Notes under the pieces: generated by a model
The model's input: only the letters and a program-made list of their open reading frames with translations
Databases searched by the model: none
Told to the model about the DNA's origin: nothing
Made by a program: the position numbers and the translations under genes
DNA from: Geomonas limicola
GTDB lineage: Bacteria; Desulfobacterota; Desulfuromonadia; Geobacterales; Geobacteraceae
Assembly: GCF_014193675.1 (NCBI RefSeq)
Contig: NZ_BLXZ01000001.1
Location: forward strand, 372,001-436,000
Direction: 5' to 3'
Length of the DNA: 64,000 nt
Shown here: piece after piece, positions 8,021 through 17,104 of the stretch
How the letters are laid out: every line of letters starts with the position of its first letter
Numbering within the stretch: the first letter of the stretch is position 1

Positions 8021-9376
8021 TTACCCCTTGCCGTTCCAGGTCGGTTCTACCCCACCCGCCAAGATCCGCTCCACCACCTCCACACCCTGCATGAAGCTGT
8101 GGTCCATGTTGCCGACCTCGTACCTCCAGGCTCCGAACCTGCCCCGTGAATAAATGCCGCGCTCTGCCAGGTAGGGTTGAATTGCAGCCAAAGCCCGGTC
8201 GCGCCCAAGCGTCGGCACCGGGTAGGAGTACGGGATGTCGATAAGGTAGCGGCTCACCACCTTCCCCCGCTCCGGTATTGACAGCAACCCGGTATTCACC
8301 AGTCCCAGCTCCGTGGTCTCCACGATGCGCGCCTTGTCCTCGGGCTTGTGCTGCGAGTAGGTGGTTTCACACATGAGCGCACTGAAGCGCTCGGTTGCGC
8401 CACCAGGGACATTTGCAGAGGCGTAGTTGTGGAAGTTGGTGACCCGGTAGAAGGGAGAGTTCGACTCGGGGAAATACATCCAGCACTTGGTGTCGTTGCG
8501 GGGCGCCTCAATACCAAGACCTACGATGAGCCCGCTGTTGTGCACCAGGTCGCGGGCTGCCTCGTGCAGTTGCTCCGGGGCGGCGCAGGCTGCGACCAGA
8601 AGGTCGAGCGGCGAGGTGTTGATCAGGATGTCGTAGTTCTCGACGCGGCCGTTGGCGAAGCTGACCTGCTTCAGGTCGGTATCGACGGATACCATCGCGT
8701 GCTGCAGGTGGATCCGGTCCCGGAACTTCGCGGAAATCCCCTCATAGATCGCGCCAGTGCCGCCGGCCTTGGGGAACTTGAAGGTGTTGTTGGGACCCCA
8801 GCTCAAATCGTCGCGCTTTTCGGCGATGTTGCGCTCTATCCGCGCCAGGTCCACCACGCTCACCCGTTCGGCAATCCACTGTTTGCTCATCTGGGAGAGC
8901 GGCACGCCCCAGACCTTGCGGTTATAGGGTTCCATGAAGTGCTTCACGATCCCCGCGCCGAAGACTGCGTCCATCCAGTCCCGGAAGTGCAGTGCCCGGT
9001 CCGGCGCCCCCGCAAGATTTTTAAGCCCTTCCACGCACTCCTTGAGGGCATGGTCCGGCAGGTAGCGCACGTTGTTCTGGAAGGGGTACGGGACCCAGGT
9101 CTCAAGGATGCGCACCCAGCTTTCCCGCAGGTGTTCGTGGTACGCCTCGCCCAGAGCATCGGCGACCGCCCGGTCGAAGTAGTCGTAGTGCGAGAAGAGC
9201 ACGTGCCCGCCCACGTCCCAGGTGAAGCCGGCAGGGTCGACAAAGGAGGCCGAGAGCCCCCCGACATAGGACTCCTTTTCGAAGAGCTGCCAGTCGGTTT
9301 GACCCAGTTTTTCCAGATGGTAAGCAGCACCCAACCCGCAGGGGCCGGCGCCGAGGATGAGGATCTTTGTATTCAT
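8021..9376 (-). CDS. FAD/NAD-dependent oxidoreductase (protoporphyrinogen oxidase / UDP-galactopyranose mutase type)
   Basis: A 451-residue flavoprotein. The N-terminal dinucleotide fold reads ILILGAGPCGLGAAYHLEK (about residues 5-23) and is followed by ESYVGGLSASF, the second conserved glycine motif of amine-oxidase-type proteins. WDVGGHVLFSHYDYFD resembles the region conserved in UDP-galactopyranose mutase relatives. Members occur widely in polysaccharide clusters, where the substrate is usually unproven. Context, between sugar transferases, argues for nucleotide-sugar or lipid-linked-sugar oxidation/isomerisation rather than haem synthesis. True UDP-galactopyranose mutase is possible, but length and motifs are not decisive. 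Confidence 0.8.
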   Translation of the reverse strand: MNTKILILGAGPCGLGAAYHLEKLGQTDWQLFEKESYVGGLSASFVDPAGFTWDVGGHVLFSHYDYFDRAVADALGEAYHEHLRESWVRILETWVPYPFQNNVRYLPDHALKECVEGLKNLAGAPDRALHFRDWMDAVFGAGIVKHFMEPYNRKVWGVPLSQMSKQWIAERVSVVDLARIERNIAEKRDDLSWGPNNTFKFPKAGGTGAIYEGISAKFRDRIHLQHAMVSVDTDLKQVSFANGRVENYDILINTSPLDLLVAACAAPEQLHEAARDLVHNSGLIVGLGIEAPRNDTKCWMYFPESNSPFYRVTNFHNYASANVPGGATERFSALMCETTYSQHKPEDKARIVETTELGLVNTGLLSIPERGKVVSRYLIDIPYSYPVPTLGRDRALAAIQPYLAERGIYSRGRFGAWRYEVGNMDHSFMQGVEVVERILAGGVEPTWNGKG

Positions 9377-9486
9377 AGAGTCTGAGGTCGAGACTAGTTA
9401 AGGGTAAACGAAGGACTTTCGACAACGGTTAGCAGATCTGTCAAGACAGCAGCACCTTCACCGAGAACATGCTGAGGCGCTGATCT

Positions 9487-10479
9487 TCAGTACCGCGAAT
9501 AGATACTCCAATACAGCTTCGCAACCAGGCTATCGTTGTCGTTGAGCCAGCGGCGCAGGCTTTCGACCCGGTGCCCGCCAAGGAGCAGTTTTATGCCAAC
9601 CACCAGGACATCGATGTAGAGGAAGGGGTACCTTACCAAACCCTGAACCAGCAGTTTCAATGCCTGGCCACTTTTCCCCGCATGCACCGATCGGTCGGCA
9701 TTAAGGCAGTAAATTTTTGCCAGCCGTTTGCGAAGTGCCCAAGCGGAGACACCAGCCGCATTTTTCTGCACCGCGGCAATCTCGTTGTTCAGCATCCTCG
9801 GTATGTTGAGGCTCATGTTGGAGCCATGCTGCCTGATCCACACCAGGTGCGCCGTCACTCCCGCAACTTGGGAAACCCTGGCCACCCTGAGCCACATATC
9901 GTAGTCTTCAGCAGATTTGAGTGAGGTATCGAAGCCACCGACCTGCTCAAGCACAGTTCGACGCACTATGACCGTAGAGGGATACATGAAGTTGTTTCGG
10001 CTGAATAGCTGCGAAAACTCGGGCAGACTCAGTCGCTCCAGAATGGCCTGGTTCTTCTGGGCCGCGATGGTCCCTCGGTCGTCGAAGGTGGCAAAGTCGG
10101 AAAACACCAACCCGCACTCCGGCAGATTGCCGAACACCGTGAGCTGGCGCTCAAGCTTCTCAGGCTCCCAGATATCGTCGGCATCGAGCAGTGCCACGAA
10201 CTCGCCTCGCGACAGTTCGATCCCCTTGTTGCGTGCCGCGGAGAGCCCCTGGTTGTCCTGACGGACGTAACGCACCCGGGGATCCTTGAGGAAAGAGGCG
10301 GTAACCTCGGGGGTACTGTCGGTCGAGCCGTCATCAATTACCAGCACCTCCAGGTCCTCACAGGTCTGGCCGAGGGCGGAGGCAATGGCGTCACCGAGGA
10401 ACTGCGCGGTGTTATAGCAGGGTACAATGACGGATACGGCAGGCGCGGAATTATCCTTCCCCGGTGGCATGTCCTGCAC
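9487..10479 (-). CDS. Glycosyltransferase family 2
   Basis: A GT-A fold sugar transferase of about 330 residues. The nucleotide-binding start VSVIVPCYNTAQFLGDAI is followed by LVIDDGSTDST and by the metal-binding LLDADDIWEPEKL. The C-terminal 100 residues are basic and amphipathic. The start is uncertain: GTG 10479 is preferred because AAGGGGGTGAT lies five bases before it, overlapping the upstream stop; ATG 10470 is the alternative. It follows the HAD gene directly and is translationally coupled to it. It probably extends the surface polysaccharide. Confidence 0.88.
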   Translation of the reverse strand: MQDMPPGKDNSAPAVSVIVPCYNTAQFLGDAIASALGQTCEDLEVLVIDDGSTDSTPEVTASFLKDPRVRYVRQDNQGLSAARNKGIELSRGEFVALLDADDIWEPEKLERQLTVFGNLPECGLVFSDFATFDDRGTIAAQKNQAILERLSLPEFSQLFSRNNFMYPSTVIVRRTVLEQVGGFDTSLKSAEDYDMWLRVARVSQVAGVTAHLVWIRQHGSNMSLNIPRMLNNEIAAVQKNAAGVSAWALRKRLAKIYCLNADRSVHAGKSGQALKLLVQGLVRYPFLYIDVLVVGIKLLLGGHRVESLRRWLNDNDSLVAKLYWSIYSRY

Positions 10480-10481
10480 AA

Positions 10482-12494
10482 TCACCCCCTTGAGGCACTC
10501 AGCCACCTGCGCAGGTCGTTGTACCGAATGAGACACTGACTGCACATGGTCAGGAAGAGATTGACATGCCAAGCAGACCGCACTCTGCTGCCATGCAGCC
10601 AAAAGGTAAGGCCGAACCGGTCCAATCCTCCAAAGCGGCGTATGTAGCTGACGGATTCGCCCAGGCTAAGGGGCGGGGCAAAGGGCCTGAGCACCGTTTC
10701 CCCTTGGTCACTGGAGAAGCGGTACTGCCCAAGCGCAAGCGCTTCGTCAGGGGTCGGGGTGAAGAAAAGTCGCTTCATCAGGGAGAACATGCGCTCGCGC
10801 AGATCGCTGCCACGGTGCCACCCGTCGGGTGAAAGCGCCTCGGCAAAGCTGAGCGCTCCGGCCCTTAAATGGCAAAGTCCCCAATCATCGATCCACTCGG
10901 AGCGGTCTTTAAGGACCGGGGCGTAGCTGCTCCCCTCGTTTCGGTAGCAGAGGGTGCTGCCGTGGTCACCGGAAGCAAAAAGCTCGGCAATCTGAACAAA
11001 GCAGGAGCCCAGTGCAAAGCGGTCGGAGTCCGAGGTCGGCGAGAACAGAAACGGATGCTTTAACTTGCCCGGCTGGGGCTGCTTCAACAACCCGAAGTAG
11101 AAGCCGCGTACTTCGGTCCGACAGCCGGTCTCATTCAACATCTTCTGCAGAGAGTCCTGCATATTGCCGAACCAGCCGAGATCGACCAGTGCCCAAGGGA
11201 CCTCGTCGAACAACCCTTCCTGGCGCAGGTAACCCACCGCATCGTGCCGTAAATCAGCAGCCCGAGCCTTCACCCTGGTGGCAAGTTCGCCCGGCTTCAC
11301 CAGAATCTCCCGGAGCAGACGGATGTCCCGATCATCGAAAACGATGTCCACGTCACGGTCCAGGCCATCGGCCCTCAAGGCTTCCTGTACCACGAGTGGG
11401 TCCAGCAGCAGCCTGCCGGCCAGCACCCGGATGGACAGGTGCGGGTCGGCGATGGTGATCCAGTACAGCTCCTGCTCGGTTATCTCAGTGAGCGCAGGAA
11501 GATGCCAGGCCTGACGCGAACCGTAGAGATAGCGAAGCTCCAGGTCCTCGTTGCGGAAAAGGACCTGAGCAAGTTCATGCAGGATCTGCCCGTCACGCGA
11601 CACGAAGTAGAGCCTGCGGACCCCGGTTTCTCGAATACGCGCGGCGATCCAGAAGAGATAGGAAACAAAGACGGGCCCGGCTAGGGCAGCACCGAGTTGG
11701 TAAAGGGCCTCGTGGTCGGCCCGGGAAGGGCCACGTTCTTTAAGTCTGGCCAGTCGTGCGGCACCCGCCAGATACTGTCCGGCAAGGTCGCCTTCACCTA
11801 GCAAAATCTCCTCGTTTTTGGTGAGAAAGGCGCCCGTAACGTGGACCGCGGAGATCCCCAGCGCCTTGGGTACGGTGAAGTCGCTGTGTCGATTGTCGCC
11901 GATATGCCACAGTTCTTCAGGTCGGCACCCCTCATGCTCCAGCACCACCCGGAAAAGGCCGCCCCCCCCTTTGGTTTGCTGCTGCTCCGAGGAGATGTAG
12001 AGGGTATCCCCAGAGTCGAACAGTCCGAGTTTCTGCAACATCCCCTGGACTACGGAGCCGGGAAGGTACATATCTGAGACGAATATGACCTTTTTTCCCA
12101 GTTCGCGGCAACGCTCGACGCACCGCTTCAGGGCCGGCACAGCAAAAACCGACGCGGTCTCGAGTTCGATTTCCAGGTGGGCGATCCGGTCCGCGAGGTG
12201 AGGGTCGAGGCCATGAGACTGTGCCAGTACCTGATAGATCTCCCGCAGGGTAACCTCTGCAACGCCGTTGTTGCGGGCCGTACGCTCCGCAGCGATGCGG
12301 TAGGCGCAGAAGTTCTCTACGAAGGGACCACTCAGCGCTTCAAGCCGGTCGGCCAGGCACCGGGACATGATCTGGAAGATCCCTTTCGGTTGGGCGGTCA
12401 CCCTGGTGAGGACGGTGTCGAACACATCGAACGACACGACCCGAACCTTTTCGGAAGCTATCAATGTCTCAAACATGGGATCGGATCCTGTCAA
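10482..12494 (-). CDS. Large HAD-superfamily protein of polysaccharide clusters
   Basis: 670 residues. The N-terminal third is a HAD phosphatase domain: SFDVFDTVLTR (motif I, aspartates 23 and 26), VIFVSDMYLPG (motif II) and WHIGDNRHSDF (motif IV). The remaining 430 residues form a second region without a motif I recognise (YFVSRDGQILHELAQVLF, VDLGWFGNMQDSL); such proteins are found in O-antigen clusters. It may dephosphorylate a lipid- or nucleotide-linked sugar, but this is inference. The start ATG overlaps the stop of the upstream GT2 gene as ATGA, with a second in-frame ATG six codons later. Confidence 0.82.
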   Translation of the reverse strand: MTGSDPMFETLIASEKVRVVSFDVFDTVLTRVTAQPKGIFQIMSRCLADRLEALSGPFVENFCAYRIAAERTARNNGVAEVTLREIYQVLAQSHGLDPHLADRIAHLEIELETASVFAVPALKRCVERCRELGKKVIFVSDMYLPGSVVQGMLQKLGLFDSGDTLYISSEQQQTKGGGGLFRVVLEHEGCRPEELWHIGDNRHSDFTVPKALGISAVHVTGAFLTKNEEILLGEGDLAGQYLAGAARLARLKERGPSRADHEALYQLGAALAGPVFVSYLFWIAARIRETGVRRLYFVSRDGQILHELAQVLFRNEDLELRYLYGSRQAWHLPALTEITEQELYWITIADPHLSIRVLAGRLLLDPLVVQEALRADGLDRDVDIVFDDRDIRLLREILVKPGELATRVKARAADLRHDAVGYLRQEGLFDEVPWALVDLGWFGNMQDSLQKMLNETGCRTEVRGFYFGLLKQPQPGKLKHPFLFSPTSDSDRFALGSCFVQIAELFASGDHGSTLCYRNEGSSYAPVLKDRSEWIDDWGLCHLRAGALSFAEALSPDGWHRGSDLRERMFSLMKRLFFTPTPDEALALGQYRFSSDQGETVLRPFAPPLSLGESVSYIRRFGGLDRFGLTFWLHGSRVRSAWHVNLFLTMCSQCLIRYNDLRRWLSASRG

Positions 12495-13369
12495 AGGTAC
12501 CTGGCGACCCAGCCGAACCGGGTGCGAGACAACACCCTCTTGAAGTTTTGCCAGCTGGCAATGCTGTCGAAGCCCTCGTACTCCTTGACCAGGTTGACGA
12601 GAACCCCCAGCCCGGTTTTGTTCTGGCGCAGGTCTTCTCTTAGCAGCCGATTGCGAACCATCGCGTCGTAGGACTTGTGGGAGCGGTCACCTTGAAGCAC
12701 CGAATTGCCGTAGGTCGAGGTCTGCTCCACCCGGTGGTGGTAGTTCGCCAACAGCTCTTCGATTACGTGGATGTCGTGTTCGAGCAGGAAGCGGAGATTG
12801 AAGTCCCAGTCGCCCAGCACCGGGAGGTTTTCATTGAAACCGCCCACTTCGTCATAGACCGAGCGCCGGAACAGAAAGGATATGGGAGGAAAGCTGTTAC
12901 TTTTTGCCATGTCTACCAGATACACCACCTGCATCCAGCGGTTAAAGTCGTGCTTGCTGACGAATTCGCACACCCCGTTGTGAATCTTTTCCTTTACGAG
13001 CACTGACTGGGTAACCACTCCGCCGAACCGCTCACCGGCCGGACTGTCAAGGAAGCCTGCCGTGCGCTCCAGGAAGGTGGGTTGCCAGGAGTCGTCGTCG
13101 TCATGAATGACCAGGTACTTGCTCTGGCAGGCCGCAATACCAGCATTCGAGGCTGCTTCCATCCCCAGCGAGACTGGATGATGGCGCAGATTTACCTCCA
13201 GCTCACCGGATACCGTCGCGACGATCTCCTCTACGGGACCGGGGTCACCTCCATCGTTGACGACCATCCAGACAAAATCGCGCATCGTCTGCCGCCTAAC
13301 GCTCTCAGCTGCACGTTGCAACAGAATCGGCCGATTCTTGGTCCTCGTTATCACGGCTACTTTTTTCAT
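12491..13369 (-). CDS. Glycosyltransferase family 2
   Basis: 292 residues. The N-terminal GT-A fold has VAVITRTKNRPILLQRAAESV, WMVVNDGGD and the acidic metal-binding run LVIHDDDDSWQPTF. SFLFRRSVYDEVGGFNENLPVLGDWDFNLRF is split by the usual acceptor-side ED/GD motif of GT2 enzymes. Its stop overlaps the start of the HAD gene by four bases. It lies 21 bases after the methyltransferase gene. It is a cytoplasmic enzyme for surface glycan assembly; donor and acceptor are unknown. Confidence 0.88.
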   Translation of the reverse strand: MKKVAVITRTKNRPILLQRAAESVRRQTMRDFVWMVVNDGGDPGPVEEIVATVSGELEVNLRHHPVSLGMEAASNAGIAACQSKYLVIHDDDDSWQPTFLERTAGFLDSPAGERFGGVVTQSVLVKEKIHNGVCEFVSKHDFNRWMQVVYLVDMAKSNSFPPISFLFRRSVYDEVGGFNENLPVLGDWDFNLRFLLEHDIHVIEELLANYHHRVEQTSTYGNSVLQGDRSHKSYDAMVRNRLLREDLRQNKTGLGVLVNLVKEYEGFDSIASWQNFKRVLSRTRFGWVARYL

Positions 13370-13390
13370 ATCGGTACCTTTCCTCGCTGA

Positions 13391-14098
13391 TTATTTCCGG
13401 GCAACTGCCATGAGATTGAGCGACAGCGGGATGTTTCTCCCCTCTTCACCCAGTTCAGCCAAAAGCTCCATGCGCCGCCACGAACGAACGACCTTGAGCC
13501 TCAAGGTCGACACGAACCGCGCCCAGGATTTGTACACGATCTTGAGCGGCCACTCTGCAGGAGCGATGGTGATATCCGAGAAGCCGGCCTCGCGCAGCAG
13601 ATAATCCAGGGTGCATTCCGTGAAACTGGTTCGGTGGGTGGGGTCGATGTAGCGCATCCGTTCACCGACTACAGAGTTCGCATTAGGTACCGTGCAGATA
13701 AAGACCCCACCTGGCGCCAGTGCGGCGTGGAAGGTACCACACAACGCGGCTGCAGTCGCCGAATCGAGGTGCTCGATCACGTCAAGGCAGGAGATCACCT
13801 GGAATTCGTTCCCCAGTTCCCGGACAGCCTGTCCGTCCTGCCCGTGCATCACGTGATAACCGCGCTCGCGACAGGTGCGCACCATCTCCGGCTCGGCATC
13901 GAAACCGGCGACCGGCGTAAAACCGGTACGTGTCAGGTACTCGAGCATCAACCCGGTGCCGCACCCGGCATCAAGGGCGGGTCCGCGCGGGTGATCGTGG
14001 AGGGTGTTCCAGAAAAGCCCGGTGTAAAATTCGATCATTTTTTCCCGGTCCGCGTCGTCGTCGGGATGCCACCGGCGGTAGTGCGAGATATACGACAT
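13391..14098 (-). CDS. SAM-dependent methyltransferase
   Basis: 235 residues, class I Rossmann methyltransferase. Motif I is LDAGCGTGLMLEYL, the acidic second strand is GFDAEPEM, and motif IV lies at ISCLDVIEHLDS. The C-terminus (PTHRTSFTECTLDYLLREAGF) is the family's usual substrate cap. ATG 14098 is chosen because GAGGAT precedes it; it starts seven bases after the wzt-like stop. It is directly downstream of an ATPase carrying a glycan-recognition domain, so it could methylate the non-reducing end of the exported chain, as known for capped O-antigens. That link is inference. Confidence 0.85.
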   Translation of the reverse strand: MSYISHYRRWHPDDDADREKMIEFYTGLFWNTLHDHPRGPALDAGCGTGLMLEYLTRTGFTPVAGFDAEPEMVRTCRERGYHVMHGQDGQAVRELGNEFQVISCLDVIEHLDSATAAALCGTFHAALAPGGVFICTVPNANSVVGERMRYIDPTHRTSFTECTLDYLLREAGFSDITIAPAEWPLKIVYKSWARFVSTLRLKVVRSWRRMELLAELGEEGRNIPLSLNLMAVARK

Positions 14099-14105
14099 AG
14101 GATCC

Positions 14106-15332
14106 TCAACCAATGGAATAGCTGAAAGGCTGGTAGACTTTGGTACTTTGCGGATTGAAGTTGTAGAAATAGTCGACTTCGTGATTATGGAGCACGTCAA
14201 AACGCAGGCAGTTACGGTCCCAGAAGTACTCTTCGATCCGACCTCCCTGCCCCAGCCAGACCCCGATCGAGTAGGAACCGGGATAGAGGTTGAGGGCATC
14301 CACCCTGCAGGTCAGCTTCACCGGACAGTTCGGCTTCAGTTGGAGGTACTCGCGCTGCGGATAGAGCCAGAACAGGTTGTGCCCCAACTGATCGATGACC
14401 TCGATGCCGATCTGGGTCGACATCCCCCGCCGGGAGCACACCTCGACCACCACCTCGACCGGGTCTCCGATACGGACAGCCCCTCCGTTGCTCCCCAGAA
14501 TTGTCACACGACTCGGCCAACAGTCGGCATCGGGGCGCACGGCGTCCGGCCCGGCCCCGACCGAGGAATCTAGGTAACATTCGATGGCCTGATCCATTGG
14601 CCCTGTCAGGCGAACCTCCCCCCGGTCCAGCACAACACCCCGGTCGCACAACTGCGCCAGCGCCTGAATGTTGTGGCTCACGAACAGGATGGTGCGCTGC
14701 TGCCGGGCGGAGATCTCCTGCATCTTGCCGAGGCACTTTTCCTGGAACTGGGCATCGCCCACCGCCAGCACCTCATCGACCACCAGGATCTCAGGCTCCA
14801 GGTGAGCCGCCACCGCAAAGGCAAGCCGGACGTACATTCCGGAAGAGTAGCGTTTAACGGGGGTATCGAGGAACCGCTCGATCTCGGCAAAGGCGACGAT
14901 TTCGTCGAATTTCTTTTTGAGCTCCGCGCGAGACATCCCCAAAATAGCGCCGTTCAGGTAGATGTTCTCACGGCCGGTCAGTTCCGGGTGGAACCCGGTT
15001 CCTACCTCAAGCAGGCTCGCAACCCGCCCCCTGAGTTGGACCGAACCGGTGCTGGGCTCGGTTATCCGGCTGAGAATTTTAAGCAGCGTCGATTTTCCGG
15101 CACCGTTACGTCCAATAATCCCCAACCGTTCTCCCTGCTGAACCTCGAAAGAGACGTCACGCAAGGCCCAGAACTCTTCGGGGGCTCCGGTGTGCTCTCC
15201 CCCGGTTAAACGCCGCCCGATAGACCTCATCCCTTCAGTGAGCGTCTCCCGAAGCGTTGGCTGTCCCTGACCGGTGCGGTGCTGCAGGAGGTATTTTTTG
15301 CCGAGGTTATGTACGCTGATCGACGTCGACAT
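14106..15332 (-). CDS. wzt: Polysaccharide ABC exporter ATPase with C-terminal glycan-binding domain
   Basis: 408 residues. Residues 1 to about 245 are an ABC ATPase of the Wzt/KpsT/TagH class: GIIGRNGAGKSTLLK (Walker A), RYSSGMYVRLAFA (signature), ILVVDEVLAVGD (Walker B) and VSHN (H-loop). Residues 250-408 are a beta-rich Wzt_C-like domain (VRIGDPVEVVVEV..YPGSYSIGVWLGQG), which in O8/O9a-type systems recognises the terminal modification of the O-antigen before export. It sits three bases after the permease gene. The pair powers export of an undecaprenyl-linked glycan across the inner membrane. Confidence 0.92.
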   Translation of the reverse strand: MSTSISVHNLGKKYLLQHRTGQGQPTLRETLTEGMRSIGRRLTGGEHTGAPEEFWALRDVSFEVQQGERLGIIGRNGAGKSTLLKILSRITEPSTGSVQLRGRVASLLEVGTGFHPELTGRENIYLNGAILGMSRAELKKKFDEIVAFAEIERFLDTPVKRYSSGMYVRLAFAVAAHLEPEILVVDEVLAVGDAQFQEKCLGKMQEISARQQRTILFVSHNIQALAQLCDRGVVLDRGEVRLTGPMDQAIECYLDSSVGAGPDAVRPDADCWPSRVTILGSNGGAVRIGDPVEVVVEVCSRRGMSTQIGIEVIDQLGHNLFWLYPQREYLQLKPNCPVKLTCRVDALNLYPGSYSIGVWLGQGGRIEEYFWDRNCLRFDVLHNHEVDYFYNFNPQSTKVYQPFSYSIG

Positions 15333-15335
15333 ACG

Positions 15336-16163
15336 CTACACCAGATCCGCAAAGCTGCGTTCCATGCGCCGGAAGAACACGATTCCTCCGATCAACACGG
15401 CAAAGACCAGCAAGGCCGAGACGAAGAGCCCTGCCCCGTTGATTTTGAAGGCGGGTCCCAAAAGGGCCCAACGAAAGCCGTCGATGACGCCGACCATGGG
15501 GTTCAGGTAGTAGAGAACACGCCACTGCTCGGGAACAATGGCACTCGAGAAGCCTACCGGGGACACGAAAAGACCGAACTGGACGAGAAAGGGAACGACA
15601 TAGCGGAAGTCGCGGTAGCGAACATTGAGCGCGCAGAACCACAGGCTGACCCCGAAGGAGGCGAGCAAGGCCAGCAAGAAAAACAGCGGAAACAGGATGG
15701 CATGACCGTCCGGTGTGAACCCGTACCAAATCATGATCCCCGCCAAAATGACGCAGGAGATCGCGAAATCGACCAGATTCACCAGTATCGAACTTGCCGG
15801 GACAATCATACGGGGGAAGTACACCTTGGTAAGGAGATTGGCATTGTCGACCAGCGAGTTGCTCCCCTCGCTGAGGGCATTGGCGAAGAACTGCCAGGGG
15901 AGCAGCGCGGTGTACACCATAACCGGGTAAGGTATCCCGTTGGAGGGGAGCTTCGCCAACTTCCCGAAGACCACCGTGAAAACCAGCATGGTTAAAAGCG
16001 GACGGATCACACTCCAGGCGATGCCGATAGCTGTCTGCTTGTAGCGCACCAGGATGTCGCGCCAGGCAAGGAACAGGAACAGCTCTCGGTAACGCCAAAG
16101 GTCGCGCCAGTAGTGAGCGGCCCCCATTCCTGGCCTGATGGTAATTTCGTGCTGGTCGCCCAT
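15336..16163 (-). CDS. wzm: Polysaccharide ABC exporter permease
   Basis: 275 residues, ABC-2 type membrane protein with about six helices. The N-terminal amphipathic YRELFLFLAWRDILVRYKQT is diagnostic of O-antigen/teichoic acid exporters, followed by GIAWSVIRPLLTMLVFTVVFG. SPVGFSS and YLNPMVGVIDGFRWALLG are conserved toward the C-terminus. ATG 16163 is used; it lies one base from the stop of the upstream GT2. A longer in-frame start would overlap that gene. It partners with the ATPase just downstream. Confidence 0.92.
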   Translation of the reverse strand: MGDQHEITIRPGMGAAHYWRDLWRYRELFLFLAWRDILVRYKQTAIGIAWSVIRPLLTMLVFTVVFGKLAKLPSNGIPYPVMVYTALLPWQFFANALSEGSNSLVDNANLLTKVYFPRMIVPASSILVNLVDFAISCVILAGIMIWYGFTPDGHAILFPLFFLLALLASFGVSLWFCALNVRYRDFRYVVPFLVQFGLFVSPVGFSSAIVPEQWRVLYYLNPMVGVIDGFRWALLGPAFKINGAGLFVSALLVFAVLIGGIVFFRRMERSFADLV

Positions 16164-16164
16164 A

Positions 16165-17067
16165 TCAGCCGTACCGGAACCCTTTCCTTTTAAAGATTGC
16201 CGCCAGCGCCCCTGCCAGGAACCCCAGGCCAAAGCGCCCCATCTCGCGGCTTCTGCGGCCAGGCAACAGGTAGAGCGGCGCGTGGCGGGAGCAACTGGCC
16301 AGGACCGCCAGCCACAAAACCAGCGGGTAGCGCCGCTTCAGACGGAAAAAGGACTGCCCCACCGCCATGGGCTTGCGGAAATTGCCGACCAGAAGCGGCG
16401 GGTGGTAGTACTCGAGGCCCGGGCAGTTCGCACTTTTGCGTCCGTCCATGACGAAACGGATCACGAACTCCACGTCCTCCTGACCGATGAACTGATCAAC
16501 GAACCCGGAGAGGTCGGCCAGCACCCCGCGCCGATAGGCGGTGCAGCGGCTGGTCATGAAGTAGGGATCGTGATAGTCGTAGCGCCCCTCGACAACGGCG
16601 AAGCTGGCGCGGCCGTGGGGCACCAGGGCGTCGGCCTCGGGATGGGCGTCGAATTCCGCAAGAACCCGGCTCAGGAAGTCCGTTTGCAGCAGTACGGTGT
16701 CGTCGTCCAGGAAGAGCACAAACTCTCCCCGGCTTGCGGCCAGCCCGTGGTTGCGGGAATACCCCATGGAGCCGAAGTTTTCGGGGAGCGGAGCGTAGAC
16801 GACCGGCAGGTGCTGGGCAAAGGCGTTCGCCATGGCCTTACCGGCGTCGGTGCCGTTACGGTCCTCAACCAACACCACTTCGAACTGTTCGCGGGGCAGA
16901 TCCTGCTGGGCGAGCGAGTAAAGTATTCCCGACAGGAGGTCCAGCCGTCCGTAAAAGTTGATGACGCAGGAGAGCCGTATCCCGTCGCGAGCCGGGGGAA
17001 CGCTACAGTCACCCTTCAGGTCGAAGGGGAAGGCCTGGTATAGTTTCCTGAGAATTGCCGTGCGCAT
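16165..17067 (-). CDS. Glycosyltransferase family 2
   Basis: 300 residues. LSCVINFYGRLDLLSGILYSL starts the GT-A fold, VVLVEDRNGTD follows, and FVLFLDDDTVL gives the DDD metal site. ED and WHxxH-like features appear at FIGQEDVEFVIRFVMDG and the C-terminus has a hydrophobic stretch (YPLVLWLAVLA). It probably initiates or extends the glycan exported by the Wzm/Wzt pair encoded immediately downstream. The 37-base gap to the UbiA gene suggests one transcript. Confidence 0.85.
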   Translation of the reverse strand: MRTAILRKLYQAFPFDLKGDCSVPPARDGIRLSCVINFYGRLDLLSGILYSLAQQDLPREQFEVVLVEDRNGTDAGKAMANAFAQHLPVVYAPLPENFGSMGYSRNHGLAASRGEFVLFLDDDTVLLQTDFLSRVLAEFDAHPEADALVPHGRASFAVVEGRYDYHDPYFMTSRCTAYRRGVLADLSGFVDQFIGQEDVEFVIRFVMDGRKSANCPGLEYYHPPLLVGNFRKPMAVGQSFFRLKRRYPLVLWLAVLASCSRHAPLYLLPGRRSREMGRFGLGFLAGALAAIFKRKGFRYG

Positions 17068-17104
17068 CTATTCCACCTTCCTGCCTTTTTGCGGTACTCC
17101 GCCT

